Of a stretch of 64,000 nt of DNA, positions 57,032 to 64,000 are shown in pieces. The notes beneath the pieces are model-generated. The model was not told the DNA's origin, did no database searches, and worked only from the letters and a program-made list of their open reading frames with translations. Made by a program: the position numbers and the translations under genes. How positions within the stretch are numbered: position 1 is the first letter of the stretch; the number at the start of each line of letters is the position of its first letter. The stretch comes from Nothopassalora personata (lineage: Eukaryota; Ascomycota; Dothideomycetes; Mycosphaerellales; Mycosphaerellaceae): positions 1,302,001 to 1,366,000 of the forward strand of contig CM066291.1 of the NCBI GenBank assembly GCA_033816765.1, given 5' to 3'.

Positions 57032-60000
57032 TATCACTCTAGAAGAACTAGGCCTAGTCTCCTTCCTCTAAAACAAGGAAGACTAGGAAAGGTTTCTCTA
57101 CCTAAGAGCTACCTAACTTATGCAACTTATCCTAGAAGACAATGTCTAATAATAATAAGTATAATAAAGTGGCTTACTTAACTACAGAAGTCTAAGGCAA
57201 GTTCCCCTTATTAGAGTAGTTACTTAATTCTTATGCTTTATCCTATATAACTAACTAGAGCTGCCTCTTTAGATCTATAACTCCCTTAATAAAGAAGAAA
57301 TGGATTAAAGTAGGAGGTAGGCATTTGTTAGCCACTTATATTAGGACTGTAGAGATAAGTAGGAGATCTAGTATAAAAGTTGTTTTAGAAGATGTTCTAC
57401 TTATACCTAAGCTAGGAGTAAACCTAGTTTCTTAGAACCAGTTTAGCAAGCAGTTTAGTGTCTAACCTCCTTTATTTTCTCTTGTATCCCCCTCTAGCTA
57501 AACTGTTGTCTAGACAAGGCTTATTAGGGGGGTTCCATTCATTAATGAGATTTCTCCTCTACTATAAGAAAGGGCATATTACTTATTATGTGCACCACTA
57601 ATAGAGAATGCCTTTATAACTGCTAAATTAGAGACTAACCTAAAACAGTAGGAGCTTTAGCATAGAAGATTTGCACACTTTAGGAAGAACTTGCTCTAGA
57701 ATCTTTATAAGGTAATAGACTTAAAAGAACCTATTCCTATTCCTAGGGATAGCTTCTACTAGTATAGAGTGTATTTAATAGCAAAGATGAAGAAGTACAA
57801 AGGTAAAGTTACTAAGAGAATACCTAAAAGACTTGCCCTTATATCTATTGACATATGTAGTCTACTACTAACATTAAGGCTAGGATTTAAATACTAGCTT
57901 AAGATTGTTAACAACTTCTCTAGAAAGAAGTAGACCTGTCCTCTTAAGAAAAGAGAAGATGCTCTAGTTGCTCTCTAGAACTAGAAGATTAAGGTAGAGA
58001 GGAAATCATTAGCATAGTTAAAAGCAGTTAGGCTTAATAATGTAAGGGAACTTATTGCATTAGTTAAGCAGTGGGAGAAGGATTTAGGAATTAGGCTAGA
58101 GTATACTAAGGCATACAACTCGCTCTAAAATGGACTAGTTAAAAGGTTAATATAAACCTTAGAAGACTCTATAAGGGTAATGCTTAAAGAGGCTAAGATA
58201 CCAATTGAATTCTGGCCTAAAGCACTAGAAGCCTAAACCTACATAAGGAACAAACTACTAAATAGTCTAGACTATAATAGGTTTAAGGTTTCACTAGATA
58301 AAGCCTTTAATAGTATTAAGCTAACTATTAACCATTTAAAGGTTTAGGGATACAAAGCTATTATCTACATAGACACAAGATCCCAGCCTCAATAGGCAAG
58401 AAGTAATAAACTAATGAATAGAGGCAAAGAAGCAGTGTTTATTAGATACGTTAAAAACATAGCTAAGGCCTAGCTCTTTTAGGAACTAGACATAAAAGCT
58501 GTTAAACAACACATATATGTAGACTTCTTTAAGGACTAACCTAGAGGTAATAACTTATAGATCTCAATGTTACAAAATTGAATCTATTAAGCAATGCACT
58601 AGCTAGGAGACCCTTAGGAAGGCTAAGGAAGGACATATCCTTAGAGCAACCTATTCACCATTCAATTATTTAGAGCCTAGTAACAGCCTAACTAAGAGAG
58701 CTGTTTATACAACTTCCCTAGCCTCTAAAGAATGTAGGGGAATTTTAGAAAATTAATAAGCTAATTAAGATAAGCTCACTAGATCCCTAGGGAAAGGATG
58801 TTACTAGGACACAAGTGACTACTCTTAGATCATCCCTTAGTAAGAGGAGGGCTAACTATAATATGAAGGGCTATGAATAGAAACAGAAAGCCCTAAGATC
58901 TATAGTCCCTATACCTAAACTAGCTACTAAAGTGGGAGAAGCAATAGACCTCTTAGAGAACCTTACTACTTACTACTAAGCTTTCTTTATAGCTATGCAA
59001 TTAGTAGATAATTCAGTACTATAGGATAGTGAATTCCTAGAAGAAGTTAAGGAGATAGCCTTTACAGTAACTATAGAAGTTATTGTATATAAGTAAGAGA
59101 TCCCAATTCTAAAGTCCTATAAGGATACTATAAATAACAAGAAATAGGGACACCTTTAGAAGGAAGTAATCTAGAAGGAGCTAGATGCTCTATAGAGCAA
59201 CAACACCTAGGAGAATGCTGTTCTACTAAAAGGAGTAAACTTAGTTACGTTAAGATAGGTCTTTAATGTTAAAAGAAGCATTAGTAGAGCCATTGAAAAG
59301 TTCAAGGCTAGGCTAGTTACAAGGGGCTTTTTATAGAAGTTTAGTATTAACTTTATAGAGACATTTACGCCTATAGTTAGATAGGACACCCTTAGGGTGT
59401 TTATAGCTATTGTATGCAAGAAGGATCTCCATCTTTACTAAGTAGATGTAAACAATACGTTTATAGAAAGCACCCTCTATAAAGACATCTTTATGTTACT
59501 ACTACTAGGAGTTAAGCTTCTACTAAACATAGTGTTTAAGATCCTTAAAAGCTTATATAGACTTAAGCAAGCAGCTAGAGATTAGAATCAACTCTGTGTG
59601 TTAAAGCTTAGAGAGATTAGATTCACATAGTTAGAGGTAGATCTATGCCTACTTATCTATAAGGAAAAAGAGATTATAATTCTCACATATGTAGATAACA
59701 TTCCAATTACTGCACTAAAGTTGACAGATATTCTCTAGTTTAAAAGAGAACTTAGTAAAGTCTTTAAGATTAAAGATCTTAGTAAACCTAAAAAGATCCT
59801 TAGCATAAGAGTCACAAGGGATAGAAGGAGAGGAATCCTAAAACTTAACTAGGGACACTTTATTAGGGACAACCTTGCTAAGATAGGGATAAACTATAAG
59901 AAGGCAGCACCTATACACTCACCTATAGACAGCTATAAGGCTCTTAAACCTTTAAGCTACATAGATAAGAGGTGTAACAAGGCAGAGTACTAGAGTATTA

Positions 60001-60536
60001 ATAGTATATGGATGTAGCTAGCAACAATTACAAGGCTAGACATTGCTTTTGCCCTAGGAAGGATAAGCTCATTTATAAGTGACCTATCTACCCACTATAT
60101 AAAGGCTTTAAAGAAGATTACAAGATATCTAAGGTCATATCCTAATCTTAGCCTTATCTTCTCTAGGTATAGAGAAGGATGCCTAGTTGGATACTGTAAC
60201 TCTAATTATGCAATAGACAAAGTAGACAGAGTCTCTATCCTTAAGTATGTCTTCTTTCTCTATAGGGCACTAGTCTCCTAGATAAGTAAGAAGCAAAAGT
60301 CTATAGCAACATCTACAATAGAAGCTAAATACATAGCTATAAATGCATATATAAAGCAATCCCAATTCCTAGCTTTACTACTAAGGGAGATAGACTGTCT
60401 AGAGTTAGTAGGAGACTGTTCCTATTAACTAAGGATCACTAGAAACTAGGAGACTGTGTTAAGCTTAAGACTAGTCTAATTAAGAGGTAATAACTAAGCT
60501 GCCCTTACCCTAGTAAAGGATGCATATTAATGTCTA

Positions 60537-61379
60537 CCAACCACCCTATGTAGGCCTGTCCGAGTTGTGGTGGTATGGAGCGGTGCTTGCGTAAGCAGGG
60601 GTATTTGCCGGTCCTGGGACCGGGAAATCAGGTCACGTGACGAGCAGCGCAGTAGCCAGATAAAACAAGAGGATTGGCGGACCCTAAACCCCTATACCCT
60701 CTACTCGAGAGGTATGAATTGAATTGTTGCCTTGATGCTACGCTTACAATACTCAACTGCGCAGTATATATCTCAATGGCCATACCAGGTCCTGCTGGCT
60801 TGCCCAAATGTCCAATCAAACCTAAATGAAAAAGGGGCAAGTTGGACCCAAGGGACCCCTTCCCAAACCCAAACCCAAGGTCAACACAACCCATTAGTCG
60901 TCAATATATCCTCCCCCATTACGAACCTGTCCTCAGGTTCCAAAGCAGTAAGCCCGGGCCTACCATTCAGCTTGACATACAAGATGTCAGGCAATCCGTG
61001 ATGGTGACGTCAATAATCCGCGACTCGCGCCCGTCGCACTGCGTTGACGTATGCCACGAGACTGGCGAGGGGTTGGGCAGCTATGTCAGCATCAATCGAA
61101 CAGGCCAGATGGTCGAACAATGTAAGCGCCATTCATGAGACAAGTGAGTGTCAGTACCAGTAACCTGATAAATCCAAAGACGAGTCCATCGCGTGGCCAG
61201 AAAGTGAGTCAAGGGAAGATAAGTGACCATAAGAAACAAGTAAGATCTAAGGACCAGAAGCACCCGTACCCGAAGCATCAACCAGAACCAGAACCAGAAT
61301 CAGAACCAGAAACCCATAGGCTACAGCTGTAGCCGGAAATCAACCAGAAACCAGGAGCCCATAAACCCGCACCAACCAC
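60537..61379. other. Junction zone between Copia relic and the 868-aa gene
   Basis: Base composition returns to normal at about 60537-60557. A possible LTR-like start TGTCCGAGTTGTGG lies at 60557, and ATGGCCATACCAGG at about 60777 could mimic a primer site, but no second copy is in the window to confirm this. The short frame at 60842-61138 (98 codons) has no recognisable domain. An imperfect CCAGAA repeat is at 61281-61311. Confidence 0.45.
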
Positions 61380-63986
61380 TCAGTTCCACTCATTCTCACA
61401 CAACTCCTTTGTCCAGACCCACTCGTTGTCGTGGCCAACACCAATCTCACTAGACGCGTCCCCAAGTGGCTGGTTGGTGAAGTTCCCATGGTAGTTGCGG
61501 AAGACGCTCTCATCACGCCCTTCGCTTGTGAAGCACATCTGCTCGAGAGCAGTGACCAAGCTGAGCTGCTTGTCCATCAACTTCACAGCTCGGACGCGCC
61601 ATTCATGCATCTTCTTGTGGAAGAGCTCCGAGTCTGGGCGGACCGCAGCATCAAGCCACCTTCTAGCATCAAGGATGACTTCGTTGTCGTTCCAGGACTT
61701 CAAACCCGCTAGGGCATCGGACAGGGGGCTGATGCCACTGAGGTGTACGGCCGCAGGGAAAGGATGGCCAGGTACTGGGCGTCGATACTCAAACCCTGCA
61801 GCGCTCTCACTTGGCGTCTTGAAGTCACGATGGAGGTCCATCACCTGGTGCATGCTCCAGCTTCTCTGGAGTTCAAGATAGTCATCGTCGCGGATCGCGA
61901 TAAAGCAAGGGTCAATCTGACGCAGCGTCTTCTTGTGTGCGGCCTGCCTCATTGGAACGCCTGCAGTGGTCACCCGCATTTGCCCAGCGCTTAGGTCCTC
62001 TCTGAACCAGCTGATGCTGTTCTTGCTCAGGTAATTCTGAACCCCAACCGAGAAGAAACGCTTAAATCGGCCGTCTTCTATGCAGTCGTTGATCTGGCAC
62101 CACTGGATGAACTCTGCAGCATTCCCTTGCTTATGAAAACCGTGTAAAAACTCCGGCCCACTGGTGCCCTCTGAGTCAAGAGAGTACAGCATGTTGAGCC
62201 GGTTGCTAGTCCAGTAGTTTTCAATTTCGAGGTTCAAGTCGACCCCAGCATGCTGCACCATGGTGTTCGCATCACCCCCCTGATGAGCCCTGTCAAAGCT
62301 GAAAATCGTAGGCCTGGGGAAGGAGATGAACCGAGTGCAGTGTTGAGGGTGCAGCGCCACTTGCAAGAGCCACAGCCCGGGGTCTTGTCGCATGATCTGT
62401 TGGCTCAGAGAATACCACATGTTCTGGCAGACGCCGCCGTTGCTGACCTTGTTCAACTCTCGCAGGTGCCATCGGTACACGTCGAATTCTCGACTCATCA
62501 TCTCTCTGACTGTTTTAACCCGCGGCGCTAGTTCAGCGTCATTGTACCAGTACAGCATGTTGCCATTGATGTAGGTACCGGTGCTATCGAGATCGGCTTG
62601 GTCAGCTTCATCAATGCCAAATTTGTCGAGGATCTGATTGTAGTTGGCATGCGTGACGATGCCACTCGTGGTGCCGGCTTTGCCTCGAACACGGAGGCAG
62701 CCAAGCGGGTTGACAGTCTTCTGACCACGCTTGTCAGGGCGAAACCACGACCCATTCTTCACCTTGATAGCTGAAAAACTCTTGCCTTCAAAGAGCCAGT
62801 CTTGGACCTTGAGCGCGCGCTCACACAGGGTATTGGTGGTGATACCGGGATTCGTGACGAAGTGGAGGGCCTTGTGGCAGAAATCTCGGACATGCTGATC
62901 GCACATCACAGCGCTAACCTTGCCATCCCTCTCAAGAACCTGCGAGACCGCATATTCGAGCATCTCAAGGCCCGCCATCCGGTGCTCAGGTAGCCAGTCA
63001 ATGCCATCCACATCAATCGAGTTCCTGAACTTGATGCCACAGTACCGCTCATTGCAGGTGCAGTTGGCGCGCTTGATCCGGAGGGCCTCGTCTTCCTGCA
63101 GGATCTGATCCTTGAAGACTGATACATCCCTGATCACAGCCGAAGGTGACATGGTGAGTATCGGATTGCCACCCTCAGTCAGGGCCGGAGTGGATCGTGG
63201 GGTGCCAACCGGTGTACCCAGCGGACTGCCTTCGCGTATGGGTGCGCCGTCCAGCGTTCGGTTAGGCGAGGATTGAGCAGGCGCAGTCATGCCCTCACCT
63301 ATGCTCTCGCTCATGCGGAGCTGCTCAAGTCGACTCGACTTGCGACCGCCTCTCGATGGGACTGCAGGCTGGGTAGAGGCTGGTGGAGTTGGCGTGGTAG
63401 TCTTTGCACGTCCTTTGCCTTTGCCACCCGGTGGTGGCTGAGTCTGTTGCTGGCCAGATGGTCCAGGTTGACCTGTGCTGTCCTCTGGGGACGCGGACTT
63501 CTCAGTGATAGTACCCTCCATGAAGTATGGAAGGCCATCCTCATAGACGGCTAGGCGGTGTCTTCTGATGATCTCCCTGCTCTCAGCCGACTGCGGATCA
63601 ATGCTGCGTGCTTCAGCCTCCCTGTCGCACCGGGTAAGATCACCAGGCTCCAGAATTCGCTTGCGATCTATGCCCTTGCGGCCGATCCTCATACGCCAGA
63701 TCAATGCCCTCTGAATTCTGCCAACAGCCTTGCTGTAGTCTGGGTACTTGTTGATGAAGGCCGTGAACTGGCGGCGCCCACTGTCAGTGCTGCAAAGCTC
63801 GGAGATGACGCGTCGATCAAGAATCTTGTTGTCCATCTGCTGTGGCCAGTGGCGGGTAAGCGTGGCGCGAAGAGTCCTCTCTCGGTTACGAATCTCTGAA
63901 CCGGTCTTGCGAATCTTGCCGACGATGGGAAACAAGACATCGAGCTTCCTGTTACCAAGGAATTCATCCTGGTAGGTCTTGCCCAT
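61380..63986 (-). CDS. Large protein of unknown function (868 aa, possibly 5'-incomplete)
   Basis: A single uninterrupted frame; the first ATG is only 14 bp from the window edge, so the real start may lie outside. Parts: a basic helical N-terminus (1-160, with RNRERTLRATLTRHW and RRHRLAVYED); a disordered Pro/Gly/Ser/Thr linker (160-285); a cysteine cluster CTCNERYC (309-316) with more Cys/His near 365-378; and a globular C-terminal half. The C-terminal half includes FSFDRAHQGGDANTMVQHAG (about 565-585) and EDLSAGQMRVTTAGVP (about 660-676), which faintly recall double-stranded beta-helix oxygenases; I would not assign an activity. Codon use and composition are normal, with no RIP. Its location at the broken edge of a transposon relic suggests it may be carried by a larger mobile element. 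I do not recognise the family. Confidence 0.7.
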   Translation of the reverse strand: MGKTYQDEFLGNRKLDVLFPIVGKIRKTGSEIRNRERTLRATLTRHWPQQMDNKILDRRVISELCSTDSGRRQFTAFINKYPDYSKAVGRIQRALIWRMRIGRKGIDRKRILEPGDLTRCDREAEARSIDPQSAESREIIRRHRLAVYEDGLPYFMEGTITEKSASPEDSTGQPGPSGQQQTQPPPGGKGKGRAKTTTPTPPASTQPAVPSRGGRKSSRLEQLRMSESIGEGMTAPAQSSPNRTLDGAPIREGSPLGTPVGTPRSTPALTEGGNPILTMSPSAVIRDVSVFKDQILQEDEALRIKRANCTCNERYCGIKFRNSIDVDGIDWLPEHRMAGLEMLEYAVSQVLERDGKVSAVMCDQHVRDFCHKALHFVTNPGITTNTLCERALKVQDWLFEGKSFSAIKVKNGSWFRPDKRGQKTVNPLGCLRVRGKAGTTSGIVTHANYNQILDKFGIDEADQADLDSTGTYINGNMLYWYNDAELAPRVKTVREMMSREFDVYRWHLRELNKVSNGGVCQNMWYSLSQQIMRQDPGLWLLQVALHPQHCTRFISFPRPTIFSFDRAHQGGDANTMVQHAGVDLNLEIENYWTSNRLNMLYSLDSEGTSGPEFLHGFHKQGNAAEFIQWCQINDCIEDGRFKRFFSVGVQNYLSKNSISWFREDLSAGQMRVTTAGVPMRQAAHKKTLRQIDPCFIAIRDDDYLELQRSWSMHQVMDLHRDFKTPSESAAGFEYRRPVPGHPFPAAVHLSGISPLSDALAGLKSWNDNEVILDARRWLDAAVRPDSELFHKKMHEWRVRAVKLMDKQLSLVTALEQMCFTSEGRDESVFRNYHGNFTNQPLGDASSEIGVGHDNEWVWTKELCENEWN

Positions 63987-64000
63987 GCCGCTCTCAACTT

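Larger units (their letters stand above)
51253..60536 (+). mobile_element. RIP-degraded Copia retrotransposon, interrupted and 3'-truncated
   Basis: A plus-strand Ty1/copia element so mutated that no frame is open, yet readable if TAG stops are taken as former CAG glutamines. Gag lies at about 51950-52740, with a knuckle remnant reading CLLYKKDYLIKDCP. Protease, integrase, reverse transcriptase and RNase H follow at about 57037-60530; readable landmarks include LVTRGF, FIETFTPIVR, YVDNI, IEAKYIAI and AALTLVKDA. Strand-symmetric C-to-T loss at CA/TG sites is the RIP signature. The intact Copia element at 52876-57031 splits it. Its 3' end stops abruptly inside RNase H near 60536; the 3' LTR is missing from the window. 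Confidence 0.88.

Overview
This window is nuclear DNA from a filamentous ascomycete, most likely a Dothideomycete. The reasons are short GT-AG introns (about 43-180 nt), fungal-specific families (Tos1, Tvp38, Snt2, a DUF3659 late-embryogenesis-like giant protein, a HET-domain gene), and AT-rich transposon relics with CA-to-TA decay typical of repeat-induced point mutation (RIP). The order is inferred from gene style; nothing in the sequence names a species.

Positions 1-47100 are mostly ordinary euchromatin. From left to right it holds: a partial short-chain dehydrogenase (-), a cytochrome P450 (-), a decayed intron-bearing tRNA-Asn (-), the FAN1 nuclease (-), a secreted fasciclin-domain protein (+), tRNA-dihydrouridine synthase Dus2 (-), the BAH/PHD chromatin protein Snt2 (+), a helix-turn-helix protein in five small exons (+), an IQ-motif protein (+), a giant DUF3659 repeat protein (+), Tvp38 (-), a broken lyase fragment (+) colliding with a hexokinase (-), the cell-wall protein Tos1 (+), a 194-aa protein of unknown function (-), a broken HET gene (-), ubiquinone hydroxylase Coq6 (-) and a DUF4336 protein (+). 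Most are unrelated housekeeping genes; there is no evident biosynthetic cluster.

Positions 47930-60540 are a nested transposon island. The base layer is AT-rich, stop-riddled DNA that includes a plus-strand Copia element with one recognisable LTR. Two clean elements sit in it. The first is a 2.6-kb LTR element (48556-51140, target duplication GTTAA) that encodes Gag on the minus strand and, where pol should be, a spliced zinc-cluster/coiled-coil reading frame on the opposite strand. The second is a 4.2-kb Copia element (52876-57031, target duplication TATCA) with identical 138-bp LTRs and a Gag-protease-integrase frame that stops where reverse transcriptase should begin. Both Copia copies carry a primer site matching the anticodon half of initiator tRNA-Met. 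Neither clean element shows RIP.

The right end (60540-64000) returns to normal base composition and carries an 868-aa reading frame (-) that I cannot assign. It has a proline/glycine-rich linker, a small cysteine cluster and a C-terminal globular region with only a faint resemblance to a double-stranded beta-helix oxygenase. It abuts the broken end of the Copia relic, so it may belong to another mobile element that continues beyond the window.

Intron positions were placed by eye from splice signals and frame continuity; none is backed by transcript data.
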